A DNA stretch of 49,146 nucleotides from an uncultured Devosia sp. (GTDB taxonomy: Bacteria > Pseudomonadota > Alphaproteobacteria > Rhizobiales > Devosiaceae), in NCBI RefSeq assembly GCF_946479885.1, contig NZ_CAMLHM010000026.1:1-49146 (forward strand), given 5' to 3'. Shown piece by piece: positions 15,846-26,249 of this stretch (its first letter is position 1; each line of letters begins with the position of its first letter). The notes below the pieces were generated by a model. That model worked only from the letters and a program-made list of their open reading frames with translations. It had not been told where the DNA came from and ran no database searches. The position numbers and the translations under genes are program-made.

Positions 15846-16847
15846 CTAGGCGAGCGCCACCCTCTGCAGGATATCGCCAAAGGCCGACTTGCCGTCGCTG
15901 GCTATGGCGCCGATGCGCACCGTATCGCCCGGTTTGAGGAAGGGCGTTCGGGCCCGGCCGTATTTGAGTTTTTCGACGGTACGCGCCTCAGCGATGCAGG
16001 CGAAACCGATACCATCCCTCTTGATCGGGAGGCTCTCATCGTGCCGAATTGATACCGTCCCGCCCCCCACAATCGTACCAGATGCCAGACTGCGGGTACG
16101 GGCGGCCTCGACGATCAGATCGGCGAAATCGAAATGCATCTCGGTGCCGGCATTGGGCTGGCCGTAGAGGGTGCCGTTGACCTCGATGCGGACTGGCAGA
16201 TGCAGGCGATTGTCGCGCCAGGCACTCCCGAGACTGTCGGGCGTGGCGACGATGGGGGCGAAGCTGGTGGACGGCTTGGCGTGGAAGAAGCCGAAGCCAT
16301 TCTGCAGGTCATCAGCGACGAGCCGGCGCAGCGACACGTCGTTGCAGACGGTGACGAGGCGGATGGCCAATGCGGCCTGCGCCTTGGTGGCAGCCATGGG
16401 GACGGGGCCGATGATGACGGCGACTTCGGCCTCGAAGTCGATGGCGAGATCGGGATCGGTCACCCGGATGGGGTCTGACGGTGCCGAAAGCGAATCGGAG
16501 CCACCCTGATAGAGCAGCGGCCGGACGGACTGCAGCTCCTCGTCCTTGCTGCCCTTGAGGGTCCGAACACGTTCGAGATGGCTGAGATAGCCGGCGCCGT
16601 CGATCCACTGGTAGGCGCGTGGCAGCGGCGCCAGGGCCTGGGCCGGGTCGAAGGGCTGGCCGGCTATGGCGCCGGCATCGAGCTGGGCAGCGAGCGCGGA
16701 AAGCGCCGGAGCAAGGGCGTTCCAGTCGTCCAGCGCCGCCTGCAGGGTGGGTGCGATACGACCTGCGGAGACGAAGCGGGCGAGGTCGGAAGAGAGGACA
16801 ACGAGCTGGCCATCGGGGCGGCTGTTCCTGAGCGTGGCTAGCTTCAT
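15846..16847 (-). CDS. Fumarylacetoacetate hydrolase family protein
   Basis: A 333-residue enzyme of the FAH superfamily, which hydrolyses or decarboxylates beta-diketo or oxo acids with a divalent metal. The metal-site acids are in FEAEVAVI (about residue 138); further family blocks are NDVSLRRL, KPSTSFAPI and the GGGTVSIRHD segment. The N-terminal domain resembles fumarylacetoacetase of tyrosine breakdown, but there is no hmgA or maiA neighbour here, so the substrate is not assigned. It is flanked by the cytochrome c' gene downstream and the divergent DUF2865 gene. Confidence 0.85.
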   Translation of the reverse strand: MKLATLRNSRPDGQLVVLSSDLARFVSAGRIAPTLQAALDDWNALAPALSALAAQLDAGAIAGQPFDPAQALAPLPRAYQWIDGAGYLSHLERVRTLKGSKDEELQSVRPLLYQGGSDSLSAPSDPIRVTDPDLAIDFEAEVAVIIGPVPMAATKAQAALAIRLVTVCNDVSLRRLVADDLQNGFGFFHAKPSTSFAPIVATPDSLGSAWRDNRLHLPVRIEVNGTLYGQPNAGTEMHFDFADLIVEAARTRSLASGTIVGGGTVSIRHDESLPIKRDGIGFACIAEARTVEKLKYGRARTPFLKPGDTVRIGAIASDGKSAFGDILQRVALA

Positions 16848-16988
16848 CGGCGCAATCTCGCAACTGTGTGACCTTGCAGCGCTACCACGGCGGCAGCCGC
16901 GCCACTATACTGTTGCAATCGGTCCTAGCGTTGTCTTAAGGGCCGGAGGATCGACGCGCGGCGCGTCGCGAAGAGGATTGTTCGCAGC

Positions 16989-18149
16989 TTGGGCAGGAAC
17001 GGCGTACGCGCCCTGGTATTGTTGGTGCTGGCGGCAATCTGCCTGGTGCTGGACGTGAACACGGCCTATGCGCAGGCGGCACAGTGCTTCCAGCTCGAGG
17101 CGGCCCTGCGCCAGTTCGACAACAATTCATCCTACCAGCAGATGGGCGGCAATTCGCAGGCGGCCCGGCAGGCCCAGCGCGACGTGCAGGCGATGGAAAG
17201 CCGCTACGTCCGCGATGGATGCAATGACGACGCCAAGGCGGGGCGCCAGCTGACGCAGGAATGCCGGCAGATCGGCCGCGAAGTGCTGCGCCTGCGCGAA
17301 GTGGCGGCCGGCGTATCCCAGCAGGTGGAGACCGCCAATGCGGTCGGGGCCCAGCGCGAGGCGATCCTTCAGGAAATGGCGCGCTTCGGCTGCGGCGCCA
17401 ACCAGGGATCGAGCGCGACCTTCACCACCGAACGGCAGTCGGTGTTCGATCGTATCTTCGGCACCACGTCGCAGGGCGATTTCACCGATGGCCAGATGGT
17501 CGATGGCGGCGACTACTGGGGCTATCAGGGCTACCAGACAGTGCGCACCGTCTGTGTGCGGCTGAGCGATGGGTATTTCTGGCCGATCAGCTACGCGACC
17601 ATGCCCGACTTCGTCAGCAACGACGCGATGACCTGCCAGCAGAGCTGCCCCACCACGGCGGTGGAGCTCTATTTCTACGACAATCCGGGCCAGGAGCCCG
17701 AGCAGATGCGCAACCAGTATGGCGAGCCCTATACGGCGCTGCCGACCGCGTTCCGCTATCGCGAGGAAGTGGACACCAGCCCCGGCGCCAACTGCAAGGT
17801 CGCGCCGAAATCCGACGGCTCGCTGAGCGTGGCGACCGGCGCCGACGGCTCCACCCGCACGATGATCGAAGTCGAAGGCGTGACCTTCCCGCTGCCCTTG
17901 CGCGATCCCCGTGGCGTGGCGCCCGTGCAAGCGGCCGAGGTGCCGGTCCAGGCGCCGCTCGAAACCGCTACGCTGGTCGACGTGCCGCTGCCCCGCCCCC
18001 GCCCTGCCGGCCCCGGCGAGACGCCGGTGACCCGCCCGGTTCAGGCGGAGGCCGAGACCGAACTGCGGCTGGTGCAGTTCGGAAACAAGGTGGTCAGGGT
18101 AGTCGGTCCAGACACGCCCTACGCCCAGCCAACGGGAGCAGGGACCTAA
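16989..18149 (+). CDS. DUF2865-domain exported protein
   Basis: A 386-residue protein of unknown function, typical of Hyphomicrobiales. It has a signal peptide or N-terminal TM ([24 protein letters not shown]), a helical Cys-containing region (about residues 30-135), then the DUF2865 core: [29 protein letters not shown] and a [11 protein letters not shown] block, with conserved cysteines suited to disulfides. A Pro-rich stretch and a short C-terminal segment follow. The start is a TTG at 16989, with AGAGGA upstream; a 7-base-stem hairpin (16952-16968) and a TATACT -10 candidate (16906-16911) precede it. Its last 56 bases overlap the end of the facing gltX. Confidence 0.8.
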   Translation: MGRNGVRALVLLVLAAICLVLDVNTAYAQAAQCFQLEAALRQFDNNSSYQQMGGNSQAARQAQRDVQAMESRYVRDGCNDDAKAGRQLTQECRQIGREVLRLREVAAGVSQQVETANAVGAQREAILQEMARFGCGANQGSSATFTTERQSVFDRIFGTTSQGDFTDGQMVDGGDYWGYQGYQTVRTVCVRLSDGYFWPISYATMPDFVSNDAMTCQQSCPTTAVELYFYDNPGQEPEQMRNQYGEPYTALPTAFRYREEVDTSPGANCKVAPKSDGSLSVATGADGSTRTMIEVEGVTFPLPLRDPRGVAPVQAAEVPVQAPLETATLVDVPLPRPRPAGPGETPVTRPVQAEAETELRLVQFGNKVVRVVGPDTPYAQPTGAGT

Positions 18150-19434
18150 GCTCAGGACCATCGTGGCGCCCGGTCAATGCCAGGCGCAGCGGCATGAACA
18201 GAGCTTTGCCCTTGCGGCCGGTTGCCGCTTTGAGCGCGTCAGTCCACTGGCTCCAGGTGGTTTCGTCCCAGGGCTCTGCCGGCAAGAGCGCCTTGGCCAG
18301 CGCGAGGAAATCGCGATCTTCGTCCGCGATAACAGGCTCGACCGGGCCAGTGACCAGCTTGGACCACTCGACGATATCGTCGAACTTGCGCAGGTTTTCG
18401 CGCAGCAGGAGCCACATGGCCTCGCCCTCAAGGCCCAGCGCCGACAGCCGGGCGGCAGCGCCTTCGTAGGGCAGCCCATGCAGCAGGCGGGCATTGAGGC
18501 TGTCGAGTTCGGCAGGATCGAAGCGGGCCGCGCCATGCGAGATCATCGAGAAATCGAGACGGTTGGCAATTTCGTCAAGCGTTTCGTAGGTCTCGATGGG
18601 GAGACTCGTGCCGGTGAGGCTGGCCATGATCGATATGGCCATGGGCTCATAGCATGCGTCGCGGAAATCGCTGATGGACTGGGAGCCCAGGCGCTTGGAG
18701 AAGCCCTGCCCCTCGGCATCGGTCAGCAGGTTATGGTGGCCAAAGACGGGGATGGCGCCGCCCAGTGCCTCGAAAATCTCGATCTGGGTGCCGGTATTGG
18801 AGACATGATCCTCGCCGCGGATGACATGGGTGATGCCCAGGTCGATGTCGTCGACGACGGAGGGGAGCGTATAGAGGTAAGATCCATCCTCGCGCACCAG
18901 GACCGGATCGGACATGGAGGCGGTGTTGACGGTCTGCGGGCCCTTGATGAGGTCGACGAACTGCACCGGGCGGCCATCGAGTCGAAAGCGCCAATGCGGC
19001 TTGCGGCCTTCGGCTTCGAGGCGGGCGCGGTCCTCTACTGTGAGGCTGAGCGCGGCGCGATCATAGATCGGCGGCTTGTTGAGCAGGCGGGCGCGGGCTC
19101 GCTTGCGATCGAGCTCTTCCTCGGTCTCGTAGCAGGGATAGAGCCGACCGGCGGCGATCAGTGTCTGGACGGCAGCGTCATAGAGCGCCGATCGCTCGGA
19201 CTGGCGGACCAGCAGATCTGGTGTGATGCCAAGCCAGGCGAGATCGACCTCGATGCCGTCGGCGAATTCGCGCGTCGAACGGGCGTGGTCGGTGTCATCC
19301 ATGCGCAGGACGTAGCGGCCGCCATGGCGACGGGCGTAGAACCAGTTGAGCAAAGCCGGGCGGGCATTGCCCAGATGAATGCGGCCAGTGGGGGACGGGG
19401 CCCAGCGAACTATCGTATTGGGGCTGGTGGTCAT
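18094..19434 (-). CDS. gltX: Glutamyl-tRNA synthetase
   Basis: A 446-residue class I synthetase. It has the HIGH-type motif ([11 protein letters not shown]), the catalytic-core block [14 protein letters not shown], and a KMSKS-type motif FSKRLGS. Alphaproteobacteria often carry two gltX genes, one of which may charge tRNA-Gln for later amidation; which of the two this is cannot be decided here. The C-terminus ([17 protein letters not shown]) is family-like right to the stop, so its 56-base tail-to-tail overlap with the DUF2865 gene is real. Its ATG overlaps the nadE stop (ATGA). Confidence 0.9.
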   Translation of the reverse strand: MTTSPNTIVRWAPSPTGRIHLGNARPALLNWFYARRHGGRYVLRMDDTDHARSTREFADGIEVDLAWLGITPDLLVRQSERSALYDAAVQTLIAAGRLYPCYETEEELDRKRARARLLNKPPIYDRAALSLTVEDRARLEAEGRKPHWRFRLDGRPVQFVDLIKGPQTVNTASMSDPVLVREDGSYLYTLPSVVDDIDLGITHVIRGEDHVSNTGTQIEIFEALGGAIPVFGHHNLLTDAEGQGFSKRLGSQSISDFRDACYEPMAISIMASLTGTSLPIETYETLDEIANRLDFSMISHGAARFDPAELDSLNARLLHGLPYEGAAARLSALGLEGEAMWLLLRENLRKFDDIVEWSKLVTGPVEPVIADEDRDFLALAKALLPAEPWDETTWSQWTDALKAATGRKGKALFMPLRLALTGRHDGPELRSLLPLAGRRACLDRLP

Positions 19435-21098
19435 CCTATCGTCCGATCCTTGTAGCCATTGGTGATCGGGTATTTACGGCCGAGACCAAAGGCCTTGACG
19501 GTGAGCTTGGGTCCGGGAGCGGACTGGCGGCGCTTGTATTCGGCGATGTCGAGCAGGCGCTCGATGCGCTCGACCAGCGGCTGGTCGTAGCCCTGGGCGA
19601 CGATCTGGGCGATCGACAACTCGTCTTCGACGATACCCTTGAGGATGGCATCGAGCACCGGATAGGGCGGGAGACTATCCTGGTCGGTCTGGTTGGGGCG
19701 CAACTCGGCCGATGGTGCCTTGGCGATGATGGCCTGCGGGATGACCTCGCCTGAGGGGCCCTTGCAGTCGCCGGGGACGTGGCTGTTGCGCCAGTGGGCG
19801 AGGCGATAGACCTCCATCTTGAGCATGTCCTTGAGCGGATTGTAGCCGCCGTTCATGTCGCCATAGATGGTGGCGTAGCCGACGCCCATTTCCGACTTGT
19901 TGCCGGTGGTCAGCAGCATCGAACCAAGCTTGTTGGAGACGGCCATGAGCACGACGCCGCGCATGCGCGACTGGATGTTCTCCTCGGCCAGATCGGCCGG
20001 GCGATTGTCGAAGATCGGCGCGAGTTCGGTCAGAGCGTCATCAACGGGGTTGCCGATGGAGACGATGTCGTAGCGGACGCCCAGGCGTTCCGCACAATCC
20101 TTGGCGTCGGTGAGGCTGGCCTCGGAGGTATAGCGATAGGGCAGCATGATGCAGTGGACGTTTTCGGCGCCCAGCGCGTCGACGGCCATGGCCGCGACCA
20201 CGGCGCTGTCGATGCCGCCCGAAAGCCCGAGCACGACCTGCTTGAAGCCGTTCTTGTGCACGTAGTCGCGCAGGCCGAGCACGCAGGCGAGCCAGGGCGC
20301 TTCATCGGTCGTGGTGAGGTCGGTCACCTCGCCCTGGGCGCAGACCCAGCCATTGTCACCGCGGACCCAGTCGGAGGTGATGAAGTCGGTCTGGAACGAC
20401 TTGCCCTGGAAGACCAGCTTGTTACCCGGCTCCATGCCGAAGGAAGCGCCGTCGAAAACCAGTTCGTCCTGACCGCCGACCTGGTTGAGATAGAGCATGG
20501 GGACATCGTCTTCGGCGACACGGGCGCGGACCAGGTCCTTGCGCACATGCTGCTTGTTGGTCCAGTAGGGCGAGCCATTGGGGCAGAGCATGATTTCGGC
20601 GCCGCGCATGGCCAGGTGCTCGCAGACGCTGGGGTGCCAGATATCCTCGCAGATCGGGATGCCGATGGGCACGCCCTTGATCAGCACCGGTTCGGTCAGC
20701 GGGCCCGGGGTGAAATAGCGTCGCTCGTAGAACACGTCGGAATTGGGCAATTCGCGCTTGAGCCTGACGGCGATGATCTGGCCGTTTTCCGCAACGATGG
20801 CGGCGTTGTGGAGACCGGTCTTTTCCAGCCACACGGTGGGGAGGATGAGGACGACATCGGTGCCCGCCGTTGCGGCGACAAGATCGCGCGCGGCCTGGAT
20901 GGCGTCGGCGACGAACTTTGGCTTGAACAGAAGGTCGTCGGGGAAATAGCCTGTCAGGAACAGCTCGGACAGCAGCAGGATATCGGCCTTGGCGGCGACG
21001 GCATCGGCCAGTGCGCCACGCGCCAGCGCCAGATTGCCGGCGAGATCGCCGACCTTGGGATTGAGCTGAGCAAGCGCAATTCGGAGGCGGTCGGTCAC
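19431..21098 (-). CDS. nadE: Glutamine-dependent NAD+ synthetase
   Basis: Makes NAD+ from deamido-NAD+, ATP and glutamine-derived ammonia. The 555-residue protein has an N-terminal nitrilase-type amidase domain (Glu in LSELFLTGY, Lys in the LKRELPN segment, catalytic Cys in PICEDIWH) and a C-terminal synthetase domain with the P-loop [16 protein letters not shown] at about residue 285. The length is typical of the two-domain bacterial enzyme. It is coupled to gltX downstream. The 229-base gap 21099-21327 upstream holds its promoter and that of the divergent response regulator; I see no other gene in it. Confidence 0.95.
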   Translation of the reverse strand: MTDRLRIALAQLNPKVGDLAGNLALARGALADAVAAKADILLLSELFLTGYFPDDLLFKPKFVADAIQAARDLVAATAGTDVVLILPTVWLEKTGLHNAAIVAENGQIIAVRLKRELPNSDVFYERRYFTPGPLTEPVLIKGVPIGIPICEDIWHPSVCEHLAMRGAEIMLCPNGSPYWTNKQHVRKDLVRARVAEDDVPMLYLNQVGGQDELVFDGASFGMEPGNKLVFQGKSFQTDFITSDWVRGDNGWVCAQGEVTDLTTTDEAPWLACVLGLRDYVHKNGFKQVVLGLSGGIDSAVVAAMAVDALGAENVHCIMLPYRYTSEASLTDAKDCAERLGVRYDIVSIGNPVDDALTELAPIFDNRPADLAEENIQSRMRGVVLMAVSNKLGSMLLTTGNKSEMGVGYATIYGDMNGGYNPLKDMLKMEVYRLAHWRNSHVPGDCKGPSGEVIPQAIIAKAPSAELRPNQTDQDSLPPYPVLDAILKGIVEDELSIAQIVAQGYDQPLVERIERLLDIAEYKRRQSAPGPKLTVKAFGLGRKYPITNGYKDRTIG

Positions 21099-21327
21099 GG
21101 GGCTGGCCTAACTGGGTGGGGGGCGGGGCGGAGGCTATCGGTGCCCTGCCATACCGCCCTCCCCTCCGGTACCGCAAGTGGAGAGTAACGGCGTTGCGGC
21201 GCGCTGCCGGAATTTGCCTGTACGCAATGGGTTGGGAGTTTGGTAACCCCCTGCGCGCAAAGTTGGCGGACCGGCGCACTGAATAGGCGCCGCAAGGCAA
21301 CCGGGCCAAGCCCCAGGTGTTGCCTTG

Positions 21328-21786
21328 ATGCCAGAAGGCATAGTGGACGAAGAGTTGGTGATGATGCGCAGGGTACTGGTGGTCGAGGACGAGATTTTCG
21401 TGGCCGCCGAAATCGAGCATGTGGTTGAGGACATGGGCCTGACACCAGTCGGCATTGCGCATGACGAGCGCTCGGCACTGGCGCTGGCGGGGCTGGCCGA
21501 AGTGGCCCTGGTCGATCTCAACCTGCAGGATGGCCCCACCGGGATCGGCATCGGTCGGACGCTGGCGCAGGCACATGGGGTGACCGTGCTGTTCCTGACC
21601 GCCAACCCAACCCAGCTGGGAGACGGGGTGTCCGGCACGCTGGGCGTCTTGTCCAAGCCGGTCAGCGACCGCGACCTCCGTGCCGCACTGACCTATGCGA
21701 TTGCCCGGCGCGAGGGCGCCGAGGCGACGCCCCCTGCCCGGCTGCGACTGTTCTCGCAACCGAACGCACGGGGCGCGACGGGCTGA
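21328..21786 (+). CDS. Single-domain response regulator (receiver only)
   Basis: A 152-residue receiver protein without an output domain. The acidic pair (VVEDE, residues 19-22), phospho-acceptor Asp63 (ALVDLNLQDG), Thr91 (FLTAN) and Lys110 (LSKP) are all present, so it can be phosphorylated. It meets the HWE histidine kinase gene tail to tail with 1 base between stop codons, and the two likely form a pair; such receivers may act as phosphate sinks or in relays. The start is uncertain: ATG at 21328, or an ATG at 21361 or 21364 that would give a more standard N-terminus (MRRVLVVEDE). Confidence 0.83.
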   Translation: MPEGIVDEELVMMRRVLVVEDEIFVAAEIEHVVEDMGLTPVGIAHDERSALALAGLAEVALVDLNLQDGPTGIGIGRTLAQAHGVTVLFLTANPTQLGDGVSGTLGVLSKPVSDRDLRAALTYAIARREGAEATPPARLRLFSQPNARGATG

Positions 21787-21787
21787 T

Positions 21788-23293
21788 CTAGAGAAGCCGT
21801 GCGGAACGGCGCAGTGCGTCGACCGGCAGGTCGATCTCCACCCGCAGACCGTCGGGCTCCCACAGCCGCTCCAGGCGCCCGCGCAATTGCCCTTCGATGC
21901 TGAGCACGATCAGCCGCGAGCCGAAGCCGCTCAGTTCCACATCGCCGGTGATTGACGGGCCGCCATGCTCCTTCCAGGTGAGATGGTAGCGATCGCCATC
22001 GGGTCGGCCGGTAATATCCACCCGGCCGCCGTCGGTGGACAATGCGCCATACTTGGCGGCGTTGGTGCCCAGCTCGTGGAACAGCAGGGCCAGGGGGGTG
22101 GCCGCGCCATCGTCGATGACGGCATCGTCGCCGTGAAAGGCCAGGCGAGCCTCCCCGTCCTGGCGATAGGGCTGCATAAGCCGTTCGATCAGCGACTTGA
22201 GCGATCCCTGATTTTCCGGCGGGCGCGCTATGTGACTATGCGGGCGAAGGAAATCGTGCGCTTCGCCCAGGGCATAGATGCGCTGGCGCAGCTCATCGGC
22301 AAATGCCTTGGCCTCCGGACGGCTGCGCGCCGACAGGCTGATGATGCCGGTGAGCACCGCGAAGATGTTCTTGATGCGATGGCTCAGTTCCTGGGCGACG
22401 AGCTCACGCTCCTCGGCGGCGAGCCGGGTCTCGTGGATGTCGGTACAGGTGCCGAACCAGCGCACGATCTGTCCGGCCGCATCGCGGATCGGCAGGGCGC
22501 GGCCGAGCGTCCAGCGATAGACGCCACTGTGGTGGCGCAGGCGATATTCGATCTGGTAGGGTTCTCCCGTTTCCAGCGAGTGACGCCAGGCCTGCCAGGC
22601 GCGTTGCTGATCCTCGGGGTGGAACATGTCGTTCCAGCCTTCGCCGTCGGTCGAGCCCTCGGGCACGCCGGTGAACTCGTACCAGCGCTTGTTGTAGTAG
22701 TCGTGGAAGCCGTCGGCGAGCGTCGACCACACCATCTGCGGCATGGTGTCGGCCAGGGTGCGGAAGCGCAGCTCGCTCGCGGCCAGCGCCGTTTTGACCA
22801 GCACGCGATCGGTGGTTTCGTGGACGACGCAGAGCGTGCCCATGGACTGTCCATCTTCGCCGACGATGGGGCTGTAGTGGAGGTCCATCCAGCCCGATTC
22901 GAGCTGGCCGTGACGGTTGAGCACCAGTTCCTGATCGCGCAGGCTCCAGGATTGGCGGCGCAGGCCGCGCTCGATGTTGTCGCGGTTGAAGTCGGCGATT
23001 TCCGGCCAGGCGTCGAGCGCCGGCATGCCGAAGATCTCCGGATGCCGGACACCGGCGAATTGGGCATAGGCGTTGTTGTAGATGAGGATGCCCTGCTCGC
23101 TCACCATCATGACCATGGGTGTCGAGGCCACCATCATCAGCCGGACGGCGCCCTTGAGGCTTTCGGGCCAGCCGGGGATGGGGCCGAGCGGATTGGCGGC
23201 CCAATCGAAATCGTTGATCAGCTTGAGGGTGGGGTCCTGCTCAAGGCGAGCGCGCGCGTCGGGGCTGGCAGCGGGAAACAGAGATTTGGGCAT
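21788..23293 (-). CDS. PAS-domain HWE-family histidine kinase
   Basis: A 501-residue cytoplasmic sensor kinase without TM helices. Two PAS domains (about residues 45-165 and 170-290; the second ends WFGTCTDIHETRLAAEE) precede an HWE kinase domain with the phospho-accepting His305 (ELSHRIKNIF), the N-box HELGTNAAKYGALS and a WKEHGGP block. HWE kinases, common in this order, often sense light or redox through PAS cofactors or feed the general stress response; no flavin-LOV cysteine motif is evident. It converges on the receiver gene and is probably its partner. Confidence 0.88.
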   Translation of the reverse strand: MPKSLFPAASPDARARLEQDPTLKLINDFDWAANPLGPIPGWPESLKGAVRLMMVASTPMVMMVSEQGILIYNNAYAQFAGVRHPEIFGMPALDAWPEIADFNRDNIERGLRRQSWSLRDQELVLNRHGQLESGWMDLHYSPIVGEDGQSMGTLCVVHETTDRVLVKTALAASELRFRTLADTMPQMVWSTLADGFHDYYNKRWYEFTGVPEGSTDGEGWNDMFHPEDQQRAWQAWRHSLETGEPYQIEYRLRHHSGVYRWTLGRALPIRDAAGQIVRWFGTCTDIHETRLAAEERELVAQELSHRIKNIFAVLTGIISLSARSRPEAKAFADELRQRIYALGEAHDFLRPHSHIARPPENQGSLKSLIERLMQPYRQDGEARLAFHGDDAVIDDGAATPLALLFHELGTNAAKYGALSTDGGRVDITGRPDGDRYHLTWKEHGGPSITGDVELSGFGSRLIVLSIEGQLRGRLERLWEPDGLRVEIDLPVDALRRSARLL

Positions 23294-23341
23294 GCGCGGC
23301 TTTCGTGAGGACCGACGACGTCAATCTCCCCACTATAGAAG

Positions 23342-23369
23342 GCTGCGCGTTGAACCTGCAACGCGCAGC
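23342..23369. other. Perfect hairpin between the HWE kinase and the DAHP synthase gene
   Basis: 10-base arms GCTGCGCGTT / AACGCGCAGC around an 8-base loop. No T-tract follows on either strand. It lies 30 bases past the DAHP synthase stop and 48 bases before the kinase start, so it could be a weak or factor-assisted terminator, or an operator of the kinase gene. Confidence 0.5.
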
Positions 23370-23398
23370 GGCCGATCCCGTTCACAGCATTGAGAAAT

Positions 23399-24775
23399 TT
23401 ATTCGCCGGCGGCCAGATTGCGGCGCGGCGGCTTCTGGGCGTGCACTTCCTCGGCGACGAGGAAGGCCAGTTCCAGGGCCTGGCTGGCATTGAGGCGCGG
23501 GTCGCAATAGGTGTGGTAGCGGTCCGACAGCGAGGCCTCGGTGACGGCGGAGACGCCGCCGACGCATTCGGTGACGTCATCGCCGGTCATCTCGATATGC
23601 ACGCCGCCGGCATAGGTGCCGAGCTCGCGGTGAATTTCGAAGAAGGACTTGACCTCGCTCAGCACCCGATCGAAGGGGCGGGTCTTGTAGCCGGTCGAGG
23701 CCTTGATGGTGTTGCCATGCATCGGATCGGAGCACCAGACGACGGTGCGGCCGGCCTTCTGCACGGTCTCGATGAGGCGTGGCAGGTGATCGGCGATCTT
23801 GTCCGAACCGAAGCGGGCGATCAGCGTGATGCGACCGGCCTCGTCGGTGGGGTTGAGGCGGTCGAGCAGGCGCAGCAGGTCATCATTGCTGAGCGTGGGG
23901 CCGCATTTGATGCCGATGGGGTTCTTGATGCCGGCGAAATACTCGACATGGGCGGCATCGGGCTGGCGGGTGCGATCACCGATCCACAGCATGTGGCCCG
24001 AGGTGGCGTACCAGTCATTGGTGATGGAGTCGCGACGAGTCAGCGCTTCCTCGTAGCCCAGCAGCAGGGCTTCATGGCTGGTGAAGAAGCTAGTCTGGCG
24101 CAGAGCCGGGGTATTGTCGGGATTGAGACCGAGGGCACCCATGAAGGTGATGGCGTCGTCGATCTTGCGGGCGACTTCCTCGTAGCGCGGATACCAGTTG
24201 GAGCCCTTCATGAACCCGACGGTCCATTCATGGATGCGGGTCAGCTCGGCATAGCCGCCCATGGAGAAGGCGCGCAGCAGGTTGAGCGTCGCGGCCGACT
24301 GGCGATAGGCCTGCAGCATGCGGTCCGGATCGGGCACGCGCGACTTTTCGGTGAAACCGATGTCGTTGATGATGTCGCCGCGATAGGAGGGCAGCTCGAC
24401 GCCGTCGATGGTTTCGGTATCGGCGGAGCGGGGCTTGGCAAACTGGCCGGCGACGCGACCGACCTTGACCACGGGCTTGGATGCGCCATGGGTCAGCACG
24501 ACGGCCATCTGCAGGAAGACGCGGAAGAAGTCGCGGATGTGGTCGGCGCCGTGCTCGGCAAAGCTCTCGGCGCAATCGCCGCCCTGCAGCAGGAAGGCCT
24601 CGCCACGAGCAACTGCCGCCAGGCGCGCCTTGAGATCGCGGGCTTCGCCGGCAAAGACCAGCGGCGGGAAGGTGGCGAGCTGACGCTCGGCCTCGGCCAG
24701 CGCGGCCGGATCAGGATAGGCCGGCACCTGGGAAATCGGCTTGTCGCGCCAGCTATTGGGGGTCCAGGTGGTCAT
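23399..24775 (-). CDS. aroG: Class II 3-deoxy-7-phosphoheptulonate synthase
   Basis: First enzyme of the shikimate pathway: joins phosphoenolpyruvate and erythrose 4-phosphate to DAHP. The 458-residue protein is of the plant-like class II type ([19 protein letters not shown] at the N-terminus; [11 protein letters not shown] with the metal-site Cys near residue 67; [16 protein letters not shown] near the end). Class II enzymes differ from the class I AroF/G/H of E. coli in allosteric control. It starts 79 bases after gor and may be read with it. The symbol follows common usage for this class. Confidence 0.93.
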   Translation of the reverse strand: MTTWTPNSWRDKPISQVPAYPDPAALAEAERQLATFPPLVFAGEARDLKARLAAVARGEAFLLQGGDCAESFAEHGADHIRDFFRVFLQMAVVLTHGASKPVVKVGRVAGQFAKPRSADTETIDGVELPSYRGDIINDIGFTEKSRVPDPDRMLQAYRQSAATLNLLRAFSMGGYAELTRIHEWTVGFMKGSNWYPRYEEVARKIDDAITFMGALGLNPDNTPALRQTSFFTSHEALLLGYEEALTRRDSITNDWYATSGHMLWIGDRTRQPDAAHVEYFAGIKNPIGIKCGPTLSNDDLLRLLDRLNPTDEAGRITLIARFGSDKIADHLPRLIETVQKAGRTVVWCSDPMHGNTIKASTGYKTRPFDRVLSEVKSFFEIHRELGTYAGGVHIEMTGDDVTECVGGVSAVTEASLSDRYHTYCDPRLNASQALELAFLVAEEVHAQKPPRRNLAAGE

Positions 24776-24854
24776 ATCAGGTCTCGCTCACGCAGAGTTA
24801 CGGCTGTTGCGGGCGGAATACCAAGGGCGCGCGCGGGGGACAAGGATATTCGCC

Positions 24855-26228
24855 CTAGACCTTCTGCCCATTGCGATAGGTGTAGCTGGGGGCCTTGAAG
24901 GTCACCAGTTCCTCGGCGGCGCTGGGATGGAGGGCAATGGCGCGGTCGAAGTCGGCCTTGCTGGCGCCCATACCCATGGGGATGGCGACGAGCTGGATCA
25001 TCTCGGCGGCGGATGGACCCAGGATGTGGCAGCCGAGGACCTTGCCACCATCCTTTTCGGTGATGAGCTTCAAAATCATCCGCTCGGTGCGGGTGGAGAG
25101 CGTGTTCATCATCGGGCGGAAGCGCGCGACATAGACGTCGATATCGCCATGGGTGGCGGCTTCGGCTTCGGTAAGGCCGATGACGCCGATCTCGGGATCG
25201 GAGAAAACGGCAGTCGGGATCTGGCTGTGATCGACGGCGAGCGGATTGTTGTTGAACACCGTCTCGGCAAAGTACCAGCCTTCGCGGATGGCGACGGGTG
25301 TCAGGGCGGCACGGCCGGTGACATCACCCACGGCGTAGATCGAGGGCACCGAGGATTGCGAATAGGCGTCGACCGCGACTGCACCCATGGCCGTCAGCTT
25401 GACGCCTGCGGTGTCGAGGCCGAGGCCCTTGACGTTGGGCGAGCGGCCGGTGGCGAACATCACCGCTCCATAGGGCGCGGTGACGCCGTCGCTGAAGGTG
25501 GCGGATATGTCATTGCCCTGCTTGGCCAGGGATTTGATCGATGTCTGGTAGATGAGCTTGATACCGCGATCGATCAGGCCCGCCTCAAGACCGACGGCCA
25601 TGTCGTCGTCGAAGGTGCGCAGGATGCGCGAGCCGCGATAGATGATGGTCGTGTTGACGCCCAGGCCGGCGAAGATGGTGGCGAATTCCACCGCGATATA
25701 GCCGCCACCCTCGATGAGGATGGAGTGCGGCAAAGCCGGCAGGTCGAACGCCTCGTTGGAGGTGATGGCGAGTTCGGCGCCCGGGATCGGCGGGATATAG
25801 GGGTGCCCGCCAGTCGCTACCAGGATGTATTTGGCCGTCAGGTCGCGGGCCTGACCCACCAGATGCACGCTGTTGGGGCCGGTGACGACGGCACGATCCT
25901 TGATGATCTCGACACCCGGCTTCTCGAGATTGGCCGTGTAGGCGCTTTCGAGCCGCGTGATTTCCTTTTCCTTGTTGGCCACCAGCGTGGGCCAATCGAA
26001 GGATGCGTCGACCTGCCAGCCGAAGCTGGAGGCGACGTCGAACATATCGTGGAAGCGGGCCGCATAGACATAGAGCTTCTTGGGCACGCAGCCGCGGATA
26101 ACGCAGGTGCCGCCGACCCGGAACTCTTCGACGATGGCAACCTTGGCGCCATAGGTGGCCGCCATGCGCGCCGCGCGGACGCCGCCGGAGCCAGCACCGA
26201 TAACAACAAGATCATAGCTATCGGTCAT
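24855..26228 (-). CDS. gor: Glutathione-disulfide reductase
   Basis: Reduces oxidised glutathione with NADPH. The 457-residue flavoprotein has the FAD-binding Rossmann motif GAGSGGVRAA at residues 11-20, the redox-active Cys42/Cys47 (GGTCVIRGCVPKK), an NADPH-binding half, and a C-terminal dimerisation domain with HPSAAEE. I place the start at 26228 (MTDSYDLVVIG): it has GAGGAA 8 bases ahead, whereas the longer frame from 26303 adds a non-homologous leader that would cover the operator. The repeat ATCGTCA-CA-TGACGAT (26250-26265), the twin of the arsR site, lies just upstream, so ArsR-type control is likely. Confidence 0.93.
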   Translation of the reverse strand: MTDSYDLVVIGAGSGGVRAARMAATYGAKVAIVEEFRVGGTCVIRGCVPKKLYVYAARFHDMFDVASSFGWQVDASFDWPTLVANKEKEITRLESAYTANLEKPGVEIIKDRAVVTGPNSVHLVGQARDLTAKYILVATGGHPYIPPIPGAELAITSNEAFDLPALPHSILIEGGGYIAVEFATIFAGLGVNTTIIYRGSRILRTFDDDMAVGLEAGLIDRGIKLIYQTSIKSLAKQGNDISATFSDGVTAPYGAVMFATGRSPNVKGLGLDTAGVKLTAMGAVAVDAYSQSSVPSIYAVGDVTGRAALTPVAIREGWYFAETVFNNNPLAVDHSQIPTAVFSDPEIGVIGLTEAEAATHGDIDVYVARFRPMMNTLSTRTERMILKLITEKDGGKVLGCHILGPSAAEMIQLVAIPMGMGASKADFDRAIALHPSAAEELVTFKAPSYTYRNGQKV

Positions 26229-26249
26229 GTCGAACGTTCCTCGGTAATC

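Noticed and set aside
18163..19455. Plus-strand frame of 430 codons opposite gltX; likewise 19779-21188, 21965-23308, 23390-24898 and 24741-26261
   Set aside because: All mirror confident minus-strand enzymes and encode unrecognisable, skewed products. Several would also overlap each other.
23294..23398. EcfG-type stress promoter (GGAAC-N16/17-CGTT) before the HWE kinase
   Set aside because: GGTTC and AACG wording occurs in the hairpin but no pair with the right orientation and spacing was found.
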